A DNA stretch of 64,000 nt from contig CM043955.1 of assembly GCA_014529385.2 (NCBI GenBank), positions 142,152,140-142,216,139 on the forward strand. The letters run 5' to 3'. The position numbers were made by a program, and so were the translations under genes. How positions within the stretch are numbered: position 1 is the first letter of the stretch; the number at the start of each line of letters is the position of its first letter. The notes beneath the pieces are model-generated. The model had not been told where the DNA came from. It saw nothing but the letters and a program-made list of their open reading frames with translations, and did no database searches. Shown one piece after another: positions 26,801-38,798 of this stretch. Origin of the DNA: Adiantum capillus-veneris (taxonomy: Eukaryota; Streptophyta; Polypodiopsida; Polypodiales; Pteridaceae).

Positions 26801-29800
26801 TTCTGTATCACTCCAGGAAAGAACCACAAGAACCACAAGAATTATTTTTTTTGGGCTTGTTGCGGTCGCACGTAACTCAAGTCCTCTTTGGTGTGTCGAT
26901 TCCTAATCGTGTTTTTGAAGAGTGACACGAAACCCAAGAAAGAAGGGCTTGTCCACCCTCCCCTTGTGCCTCTTTTCACTCATTGAGAGTGGACCGTGCA
27001 CTTAGCGGCCGGCCAATCGACGTGAGGTGGGAAAAAGCAACCTTGGTGTAAGCGCAAGGCCGCCGAGGGGTGCGCCCACGGAAAAGAGCAGAACTCAGGT
27101 GAAGAGAAGATCCTTCTCTAGCACAGATTGCAAGCGAAAGAAGAACCTCAAGAACCCAAAACCGACAAGAATCCAAGTTCCACGTGGACTTAAGAACCAA
27201 AGATCGCAGTGTATGATCATCACCTGAAGCGGAATGGATACTTCGCATGGAGGTGATGAGCATGAAAGTAGTGAAGAAGAATTTCCTCACCATGGAGGTT
27301 TTCCTGACCCTCCCCCTTCGCATCTACGCCATGTATTGCACCAAATCCTATGGAGGCTTTGATCAAGACGATGATGGACATGATGGCACAACAATAAGAA
27401 GCGAATCGCGTTGCCATGGCTCAACAAGAAGCGCAACGCATTACCTTGAAGCGTGAGCGCCAAGAACGACATGCAGTCTTCGAGGAACGGATGATTCGCG
27501 AGTGTGAACAAGCGCGCTTGGCGGACAAGGAACAAAAAGAAAGAAAAGCAGAAAGAAAGACATCTTTGGAACGTGAGCGCGATGATGCGCGCTTGGCGGC
27601 TGAAGAAAGAAGAGCGGCCTTGGAGGCCGATCGTCAGGCACACAAAGAACTACGCACACAAGAATTGGTTCGACAGGTTCTCGCCTCGAAGTCCGAGCCA
27701 GCCAAAGATGTTGGTAGTTCATCAAGTGGTGCAAGCCGAGATTCGAACTCCAACAACCCAGTCATAGAGAAGATCCAGTTCAGTAAGTATGATGGTAAGA
27801 TGGATACTACGGTTATTCATTCTTGGTTGCATCAATTTAATACTTATTTTGCAACAACTAAGAAGACAAGAAATAGCAAAGTTTTGAAGGCAACTATGTA
27901 CCTTTCCGGTGATGCCATCAATTGGTACCACGCATGGCAAGAGGCACAGTTAGCCTCGCACCTAGAGGAAGCTGACGAATTCACGCCCTTTTCCTTCAAT
28001 TGGGCCGATTTCCAAGACAAGCTCAAAGCGCGGTTTATGCCACCTGAGTATCTCGCACGATTGAAGGACAATTGGCGCGGTCTCGAGCAAAATGGTATAT
28101 GCCAGTTATGTCTTTCTCTAATCGTGTTTTGCAGCTCGACACTCAATTATACAAATCGGATGCGGAGCACAAGGGGCATTCGTTTATGGATTGGACGAGT
28201 ATATCAACACAACAAGGGAAAGCCTAAGGAACACAAGACTTCCACAAGTACCTCTCAGACTTCTCAGAACCCTCAGAATGGTAAGAGCGGTAAGAACGGT
28301 AACTCTTCTAACCAATCTTCCCATAGTCTCTCAGAAAAGAACTCTCAAAATGAACCTAAGGGTAAAGCTAACACAATTGCTAAACCTAAGCTCACTCCAT
28401 ATGAAAAGGTAGCACAGGGAATTTTAGAATGATACATCACGTCGGAAGAGCAAAGCACTTATTCTAAGGAAGGTGGTTGTTTTCATTGTCACATTAAGGG
28501 TCACATAAAAAGAACATGTCCTAAGCTTGACTCTAATGAATCTAAAGAATCCACAGAACCCACCTCCTCTGTCAATGCAATAAATGAGAACACGAGTGTG
28601 CCCCAAGTTTCTCATGACCCTCCCATTGTTGAGTCTCTCATTAAATGTTATGGTCATATGACGGGGCAACGTTTTGTCATATTGTTTGACCGAGGCAGTA
28701 TGCATCATGTGATTAGTCCCTCTCTTGTTGAGAGAGCCCGCGTAGAGGTTAGCCAGCAATCTCCTCTTGAGGTCTCTTGCTTCGCTCCCATTATGGACTC
28801 TCTCATCACGAAAGAGTGCCTTGATGTGTTGTTTACAGTTCAACAAGCTACTTTTCGTACAAAATTTTTAGTCTCTCCTCTCTCAGGATGAGATATGATT
28901 TTGGGCATTCGATGGTTTCGTGAGCATAATCCTCTCATTGATTGGGCGGAAAATACATTCACTTTCAATGCCAAAAGTGACTCTCCCATTGTCATTCGTG
29001 GAGAGCAAGTTGTTCATTCTTCATCTCTCACTTCTAATGTGCAGGCAAAGATTGAACGGATTCTGGAAAAGGAGACTCTCTCAGTCTCTTCTTCTCCAAA
29101 ACATGACACACAAAATTTGCATGATGATAAGCATAATGAATTGCATGATAATGATGAGCATGATGATTTGGATGATAAGAGCAAGCATGATGATTTGCAT
29201 GATCAAGATGTGATTTCTCACAAGCATGATGATTTGCACGATAAAGATGATGTGATTGTTCACAAGGATGATGGTTTAGTTCATGCTTTTTCTAGCGAAG
29301 TTAACCTCGTTGCAGATTCTATCGATCACAAAGAGTCGATCTTGGCTTTCGAGTCGAGGTCCACAGCACACAACCCACCCCCCCCCCCCCCCAGGCAGGT
29401 TCGATCAAACACGAAGAACCGATCTTGGCTCTCGAGCCTAGGTCCAAAGAACCCCCACAGGAAGTACTATGTGTGCAAATGATTAGTCGGCACGCATTGT
29501 ATGAGGGTTTCATTCGTGATTGTTTCCTGTATTTTAGTCAACATGTTTATGTGATCCCTTTTTCTAGGCATGACATATTGTACGTTGAGCACGTTTTACT
29601 CATGGATGAGCACGGATGTATGCGGATTTCTCATGAAAAGATGAACTTTTTGCATTCAAGGAAGTCACATTCCATGTCTCTTTCTTGGCATGACACATTT
29701 GTAGCAAGAGCACAAGAACGTATGAGCACCAAGCATGGGCATTTCCGTTGTGAATTGCCACAGTTGATTGATTTAGATCAGAAGAGAAAGATTCGATCTC

Positions 29801-31338
29801 ATTGTTTACGTGTGTGTGGTGAACGGTTTGGCACTCCGTCTCTTTGTTCATCTATATTGCATGCACAATCTTTAGAAAAGACAAGAGTTTTTCCATTCAC
29901 TTTACATGGAATAGGTATGTTGATGTTTTTGTGTTGGAAGTGGTTTCAAGAATTTTCAGCCTTGGAGATTCTTGAAGAAGGTGGATCTACGTCCATATAC
30001 AAAGTTGAAGCATTGAAGGAGCTACAAAAGCCTTTGTGTCGCTTTCGGCGCGGCCCTAAGAAGCAAGCGTTGCAGATCTTTACGAAGTTCAAATATCGCA
30101 CGACCCACGCATCAGAGTGGACCGGCGAAGAGTCCTTCCCAGGATTCCAGACCAGGTTGGCGATCTCCCTCGACGCCATACAGTTCGGTACCAGTACCTC
30201 ACTTTGAAAAGGAGGGGATGTCACGTGACACATCCAACTCTATGTGTCCGTGGACAAGCTACAACATGACCACGGTTCAGTTCAGTCAAGTCAGTCTAGA
30301 ATAGGAGGTGATCTAGCACTTTTGTGAGTCTGTTCGCAGACCGTGCATGACAAGACACATAGAGTAGATGCATATCCTCCGGTTGCACACAGCATGATCA
30401 TCAACATTCCCATCAGAATCCATCAGGGGAATTTTCAAGTGCATTAAAACCTATTTTCCCTATTTTTGACATTTTTCACTTATTTATTAAGTGACTTTTG
30501 TTAGGAACTAGGTAGGGCAATTTTGCTAAAGAAATATATAAGCAAACTAGAGCTAGCACTTTCTGGAGAAGAGGCAGCAGGAGCATTGCTCAACAGGCAC
30601 CTTCTCAAGCAAGACTATCCCAAGGACACTAGCGTTTTCAACATTGGAAGCCTAGCGTTTCTTCAACACTTCAACGTTTTCCAAATCAGTAAAACTCCAT
30701 CGCCATCAGCCACTCAATATCGCTTGCAGATTCAGCCCTATACTTAGCGTTTTTGCAGCAGCCATAGATACCATTTGCAGCAGCATTTTCAGCCCCATCA
30801 GGCCAGCGTTTTGCAGCAGGAATTCAGCGACAAAACAGCATCAATTTCAGCGTTTTTCCTAAGCAATACAGTCTGCAAATCAGCGTTTTCAGCCCCATCA
30901 GGCCAGCGTTTTGCAGCAGGAATTCAGCGACAAAACAGCATCAATTTCAGTGTTTTTCCTAAGCAATACAGTCTGCAAATCAGCGTTTAAATGACCAGCA
31001 GATCAACGTTTTTACCAGCACTAGGCCAGCGTTTTTTGGAAGGACAGCACTTCAACGTTGTAGGACAGCAGAGATAGCGTCGCAAGCGTCTTCGGCAAGG
31101 CACTAAGCACACAGATTAGCCCCGACTGGTTGCGAGAAGAACCAATCCATAGCATTTAGTTTCCAGCCATAGTCTCGTCATCGTCGGCACCACCGTCGGC
31201 CTCGACATAGCACCATTTAGATTTGCGTCAGCATCTTGTACCAGATTGTGCAATCAATAGTAGACCACTCTCGCCATCGAGAGTGGGGCCCTTGGAGGAG
31301 GGTTTGACAACTTCCTGGTGTCGTATCTCTTCTCTCTC

Positions 31339-31370
<32 letters not shown>

Positions 31371-34300
31371 AGCACCTTCACGCACAGTGTCTATTCACTT
31401 TGTTTGTGATCACTTGCACTCTCTCACTAAAGCACGGAAGGCTCTCCCTTCCTTAAGTAAAAAGAACTCTTGAGCACAGTTCGGAGCACTCGTCTTGAGC
31501 AAAGTTCAACATTCACTTCCGCCGCACCTTACAAGAGATGCGATCACGACACACTTGAAGAAGGCGAGCTTCAACCCTCAATAGTTGACGAACTCAACAC
31601 AATTAAAGAACAAATGCAGACCATCAAAGATGGGGAGAAGCAACACAAAGCAATGACGACTTCGTGGGCGGATGTTATTACAAAGACCCAACACAAAGCG
31701 GATGAGGCCGAGAGATGGATCGAGATCGCAAAGAAAGGAAAAGGTAAGGAGACAACCCCCACACCCACCATCATTAACTTGACACTAGAACAGGAGCAAA
31801 GGAGGTGTGTCCGGGCTTTACATGTGAGGATTTGTGGCCTCAAAGACCAAGATAATGTTGATGAAGAGGTAAAAGAACTCATGACCACAATGGGGGTCAA
31901 TGAGCTGACACATACGAGAGCTTGGAGAGTGGGCAATAAGAAAAGTGGAAGCAATCGAAAAACCTCAAAAGAAAGGGCACTTATCTTGCGTTTCCCCTCC
32001 ATGGAAGCCAAGGAGGACTTTTTGAAGAAGAGATCAACTCTTAAGAAGACGGGCATCTTTCTTGGAGATGACCTCACTCTCTCGCACATCGCTCATATGC
32101 AGGAGGTAATGCCGGATATTAGAGCAGCAAAGGAAAAAGGTAAGATTGCTCTTTACCAGGACGGAAGAGTGGTGATATCGGAGCAAAGCTCCGCATGACG
32201 CCGCGAGACCTATGGGACCACACTCAGAGTGGCCACTTGGAATTGTATGGATCTCTACGCCTTGATGTGGGTGCTTTTGAGGATAGTTTCACTGGGAGAG
32301 ATATCATCTTCTACTCTGAGGCACACCGCGCCCCTGGGGAATCTATGCCACATGTCAACGGATACAGATGGGAGACAGCTCGCAGACAGGAGACTCGATC
32401 AAAGCACAGAGGACCGGGCTCTAGGGGAGTGGCAGTTTTATTAAGGGAGGAGGTGCATCCATTGATACATATAGCCTGCAAGGATGAGCACGCTAGGTAC
32501 ATGTGGGTGAGATTGAGGGCAGAGACAGGCAAATATCGCTACATTGATATTTGCTACTTTCCTTCGAGTATGTCAGTATATGCACCAGCTAGAGGACAAT
32601 CCCCCTTTTCTATTTTGGATGATGACATATGGGAGTTCTCTAGGGATGGTGACATCATCATCCTAGGAGACTTCAATGCTAGGATTGCCCATCACCAAAC
32701 AGTATTTTATGAAACTTCAAAGGAGATGATGATGGAGCTGGATGTTGCAAAGATAGGCCTATCTAGATTATCACAGGATGTGGAGCATATTGAGTATGGT
32801 CGGCACTTGATAGACATGGGGACTACACATGGATTGGCCATTTCGAATGGCCTACGGAGATTTCCCGCCGTGGGAGGTTTTACATGTTTTCCACACAGAC
32901 ATGGAGCCAGCACAGTGGATTATGTCACGGGCACACCCGAGCTTCATCTCTAGTATCCAGGACCTCACAGTTGGACCCAGACCTGTTGGTGTGGCAGTAG
33001 ATGAGGAGTGCCGCGAGACGAGAGCCAGATAAAATAGCTGGTATGATGAGGAGTGCCACGAGACGAGAGCCAGACTTCAGAGGGAGGTGCTTTTGGGGGA
33101 CATCACTCACAAACAGTCACGGATTGCCTTTCGACGCCTAGTGCGGTGGAAGAAGAGGGCATTTTTGGCTCGACTAGAGCAGGATCTATATCAACGATTC
33201 TTGAGTCAAGACTCACGTGAGGTATGGCGACTCTTCCATGAGCACTCCCCCCCGCTTGCCATTACTTCTACAGAGGCCTAGGACCAGTATGGATCATCTC
33301 TATACACAGTTCCTGGACGATTGCCCTTCTGGACTCCCTCGAGCCATGCCCATACACATGCTTTTTTCACCGTTGAGATGGTGAAGGCCATTGATAGGAT
33401 GAGGGCTAGGAGAGCATATGATCATCATGGTTTAGTAGCTGAGCATTTTATACATGCCAAGGAATTGCTCTTAGAGCTTCTAGCAGTGATGTCCAACCAT
33501 GTCATGTGTGAGGGGCCGCCTAATACTTGGAGTTTATCTACCAATGTACCTATATTCAAGCCACGAGACCCTATGGAGCTTGGGAACTATCACACTATCA
33601 TGATTGGACACACGTTGGCACGGTTGTATGCATCCATTCTTGAGCAGCAGTTGAGCAGATGGGCAGAGAGGGAGGGTATACCCGCAACCGGGCAGACAAG
33701 GTTCATGAGAGGTTTTTCAACTCTTGACCACATTCTAACACTCAGAGCCATTATTGAGGAGGGCAAATCATAGGGGATACGGATATATTGTAGCTTTGTG
33801 GATTTCCACGAAGCATTTGACACAGTGCCTAGAGCTAGACTAATGCGCAGACTACAGGAGATGGGAGTACCTACAGAGCTTATATGGGGGGTCATGGCAT
33901 TATACACGACAGTAGTGGGGCATATACGCACTCTAGAGGGGCTATCTATATTAGTTCACTCCACTATCGGGGTGAAGCAGGGCTGCCCGCTCTCTCCTAC
34001 TATTTTTGGTATGTATGTGATGGATGAGGTTTCTGACTATATTGAGAGGGATGGTGATAGAGGTGCACAGCTGGCAAGGACATGGATTCCACTATTGTTA
34101 TATGCTTATGATATTGTGTTGACCTCCGACTCTCCAGAGGGGATGTGACGCCACTTGGATGCTTTGCATAGGTTTGCCCACGACAGTGGTTTGTTTGTTA
34201 ACCTTGGTAAAACCATAACCAAGGTTTAACACCACTCCACAGTGGATACACACACACGTCTTCACACCAGCTTCGCGTCAAGACTGGTAGATATAATGGA

Positions 34301-35956
34301 GTACCAACAAAGGCCAGGACAAGTCCCCTATGTCTGAGACAGAGCTGCACTACACATGCCACTACGGAGTTTACTATGAGATACGAGGCTGGTTTCACTG
34401 CTTGTTTAGGGAGGGTTTTGGATCATCTCTAGCGCCATGAGGTATGAGAACCTGAGATGTCTGGGACTATTTTTGCTCGAGTTGCACAGACACAGAGAGA
34501 GGCTTATGAGAGAAGAGGCTAGTGAATCTCAAAGACGGATCACAGAGTTCTTTAGAGCGGACACTGGGCAAACGGAGGAGCAACTACCACAGCAGAGCTT
34601 ACATTCTCCTCTGTCACAAGGACGTGGCAATTGCTAACTCGAGTTATTGGTTTCTTTCTGATGATTTTTGTTAATTTTTGAGACCCCTTTTTTTGAAGTT
34701 GCAAATGGCCAGACATTGTATGGCCAGTGTGAAATAGTAGTTTCACGCGCAGACAAGAAGTTGGTTGGCACTGGAATGCGAGTAGTAAAAGGGTGTCTAG
34801 GCTCAGTTCAAAGTCATTTAGGTCCCCTCGCCGCACTTAATAAGTTGGTGAATACTAGGAAACTAACTCAAATGAGGCACACTGTCAAGGTGGGGTCACC
34901 CAGAGAAAACCACCTGAGAACTGGGCTTCATTGGATTTTTTGACGTCGTCCCTCACCTTACAAGTGCATTTTCAGCGCTGGTTACGCACTGTTTTTGGAC
35001 TGTTTTGCAGCCATATGGATGCCAAAAGCATTGGGAACTGTGCCCCACTACTAGAGGACAGTTCCGGGACTGTTTAGGGCTGAACAGCGAGCTGTAATTG
35101 CTGTTTTTGGACTGAAAGCAGAGGGTTTAAGTCCTTGGAAGTGAGTTCCAACAAGGGGATTTGTTCATCAGGGCGAGTTTTGGGGCCGTTATGTTGCTGA
35201 AATTTTGCCAGAACATGTGTGATCTAGTCGGATACAAGTGGAGATCCTCAGGACTCTAGTTTTGTAACTTTACCCTCTAAAGGAATAAAGAAATACCGAA
35301 AGGGGCGCCAGTTTTTGGGACCTACAAGTTGTCGGCGCGTGCTCGGAGCATTCTAGCTTCCGAGCTGTGTGTGCTTTGAAGTGTTAATTCCCGTTACAGG
35401 TTCGTTCTGCAAGGTTTCTCTGTGTGTTAAAGCTTAAAGTAAAGTTTCGGGTGAAAGCCATAGCCTACCACCCTACGGGCCGGTTTCACTCCTCACACCA
35501 GAGGCACATTGATAAGGGACTAAGCTAGGGAGATCAAACGCCCACGTCTAGGGAGGAGGACTACACAGCATCGACGGAGGTTGCATCAGAGGATTCGGAT
35601 CACTTTGGCCTGACATACACGACGCTCGGCCAAACTACTTACCATGGAGGAGATTGATAAGATCCGCCAACGACCCATGATGGATCTCCTGTGATTTAGC
35701 TCTTTCTGAGGATACACCCACATTGTGTTGTATTAGCCCTCATTCACTACTCTCACCCCCCTCCTCATATCCTGCTTAGTCCGCATCTAGCAGTTTAGGA
35801 TTCTATAGTACCCCCTTTTTTATTTTTTTCAATACCTTTTATTTTCCGTACTTTCTGGTACTCGGACATTGTATCAGATTCACCGCATTGTAACTTTTTC
35901 GTCTCATAGGTCATTTTGGCCTTTTTAAGACGTTAATATAACATTTCATTTCATTT

Positions 35957-35997
<41 letters not shown>

Positions 35998-36998
35998 GAT
36001 GGAGATTACTAGACTCATTCGTCAGGACCTAACCCAGTTGGATACCAGGAGGACATGGATAGAGCCACCACAAGAGTTGGGCACCAAGATGGCTTTCTAT
36101 AGAGAGCATCTTTATCACCTCACAAGAGATGGGTTTGTGATTCGACCCAGCTACATGGATACACATGTCTCATGGTTTGCGGTGTGCCATTGGTCAGATA
36201 CGCACATCCTCACATCAGCTGGAGATTGAGACTGGTAGATTTAGAGGGATACCAGCAGACAACAGGATATGCCGCTTATGCCAGCTAGAGCCAGAGACAG
36301 AGCTACATTACATATGTCATTGCACAATGAACTATGAGATTCAGGTTCGTTTCCACTACTTATTCAGAGAGGGTTTCAGTCATTTCTCTAGGGTCATGCG
36401 TTATGGGGATCAGAGATGTCTTGGGCTATATCTACTTGAGTTGCACAGATATAGAGACACTTTACTGAGGAGAGCTAGAGAGAGACAGTCCCAGAGACAG
36501 ATTACAGATTTCTTTTCAATAGATATGGGACAGCCAGAAGAGTAACCATCACTGCAGAGCTCGGCCCACACTCATTCGACCACTAGCGACACTCTCAACG
36601 ACCAAGCATTGGAGCTACGCAGATCCAGACAGCCACGATTGAGGAGAGGGGCTACACAGCATCGACGGAGACTACAGCAGAGGATTCGAGCCATACTCTC
36701 TCGACATCCAGAGTGCAGATGAGGATGGATTCTAGTAGTAGTAGTATTTTTGTTCTAGTCTTTTTGGACCCATACATGGTATCAGATTCACAATTTTGTA
36801 ACAGTTTGGTCTCATAGATCATTTTGGCCTTTTGAAGACGTAAATATAACATTTCATTTCATTTCATTAGTAGTAGTAGTATTTTTGTTCCAGTCTTTTT
36901 GTACCCAAACATGGTATCAGATTCACAATTTTGTAACAGTTTGGTCTCATAGATCATTTTGGCCTTTTGAAGACGTTCATATAACATTTCATTTCATC

Positions 36999-37050
<52 letters not shown>

Positions 37051-37420
37051 ACCAAAGGCATCAGAGGCATACTGCTTGATCGAGCGATAGAGTTGGGGCG
37101 GTCCCGTCGCCCACGGATAAGGGGGCCCTCTCGATATCGACGCAGATTGCGACAGAGGATCCATACCATACTGGCGCGAAAAAGGAGCCGTCCCGGATAC
37201 TGATGTATACGTATATGATGCCTCGACTGTCAGAGAGCTCCATTGTATCAGATCACCCTTTGTATTTCCTATTCCCTTTGTATGAGCTTTCACCCCACCC
37301 CTACCCACTATTTTATTTTCTTTTCAGTCCTTTGTACCCAGACCTGGTATTAGATTCACCACATGTAACCTTTTGGTCTCATAGGTCATTTAAGCCTTTT
37401 GAAGACGTAAATATTACATT

Positions 37421-37514
<94 letters not shown>

Positions 37515-38720
37515 CTTATGAGTGTCTTGGAACGCTTTTGCCTACATAGCGAGTGATCGTGAATGGATCCAAAATCAAGGTTATGCTTGTAAAGACCCTT
37601 AATGACGAAAATCTATGCATTGTATACAACAATGAGCAACTTGAAGTGGTAGATCACTTCAAGTACCTTGGCCTTGAGGTTCCGTCCAATCATAAATGGA
37701 AGGATTGTGCAATGCGTCGCTTGGAAGCCGGAAAGAGGGCTTATTATGCATTTGAGAACATGTGCAATGCTGGAGAGATCAAGTGTTGGGCTCTCAAAAA
37801 GTACCTCTTTGACACATTGGTGACACGGGTGTTTCTTTATGGAGTGGAGGTGTGGGGTGAAAGCATCGGGAAGTCTACTTGGAAAGAGTTTGAGAATGTC
37901 CAAAAGCGTTTTCTCACCAGCTTTCTCCAAGTCAAGACACAAACACCCTACAGGCTCTTACTTCTTGAGTCCGGATCGCTTCCCATTGAGGTCTTGGGCA
38001 TGCAAAGGGTTATGGAGTACATGCTTAAGACACAACGTAGCCCTTTGCATCGACTTCCTAGAATCACATATGAAGCAAGTCAAAAGGTCCAAAAGACATG
38101 CAAGAGCAAAATACTAAGTTCGGGGTGGATGCTTGACATCAAAAAATGGTTTGGAAGATGGGATGCATGTCACTTGGTCAAGGATGCGTCGATCGACTCC
38201 CAAGTTAATGAAACATTCTTACAACGCCAATGTATCACGGCTTGGGAGAAATCCGGAGGTTCTCGCTTCAGCCATTACACCACACAGTTGCCCCATACTA
38301 CAAATCTCTCTTCTTCTCCGAACGAGGTAACCGAACCCATCCCTACATCCTTGAGCCCATCCCGTTGAGTGCGATCCGCACCATTGCCTCCATTCGTCTT
38401 AGCTCCCATTCTCTACGCTGCGAGACAGGACATTGGGGCGCTGGCGAGGAGTCTCATCGATTTTGCACCTTAGGCCCTCGTCAAGTGCGAGAGAGTGAGT
38501 ACCACACACTACTTGAGTGCTCAACTTTTGACCACATTAGGTACTCTTTTCCCCATATATTCAGCCATGAGCTCTTCCTACATACACCACGATGTGGACT
38601 CTCTATTGCGACGCTCATTTCAGCCATTTTTGAGCATCGAGAGTCACTTATGACCTCCACTCACACAACGTGACATGTTCATTTGGTCCCATAGGTCATA
38701 TTTGCCCTGCGAGGACGATA

Positions 38721-38798
<78 letters not shown>

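Larger units (their letters stand above)
25614..31533 (+). mobile_element. Non-autonomous LTR retrotransposon with gag and protease only
   Basis: 5920-bp element inserted in LINE-B ORF1. Unequal LTRs (25614-26777 and 30219-31533), TSD AGAGA at 25609-25613 and 31534-31538, PBS TGGTATCAGAGC at 26779, polypurine tract AAAAGGAGGGGA before the 3' LTR. The internal 3.4 kb encodes a Gag, a CCHC knuckle, an aspartic-protease-like segment and a 260-codon ORF of unknown nature. I find no RT, RNase H or integrase, so it would need another element for replication. The gag and the following ILGIRWF...HNPLIDW motif are of Ty3/gypsy style. The LTRs are a few percent diverged. Confidence 0.85.
25053..35987 (+). 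mobile_element. LINE-B copy 4, split by two LTR insertions
   Basis: Pieces: 25053-25613, 31534-34611 and 35489-35960, then a CT tail to 35987. The leader is about 350 bp with CCCTCT repeats. ORF1 starts at 25402 (MKKQNDKDDPLEDAIQEEMS), is cut by the LTR element at 25614 and resumes at 31539 (EEGELQPSIVDELNTIKEQM). ORF2 runs from 32195. An internal deletion near 34240 joins the RT to the tail region. The 3' UTR hairpin is at 35908-35922. Target duplications AGAGA and CTCCTC show where the LTR elements entered. Confidence 0.86.

Noticed and set aside
30782-30981. CRISPR-like array
   Set aside because: Two adjacent long units without spacers in a eukaryotic LTR; a plain tandem duplication.
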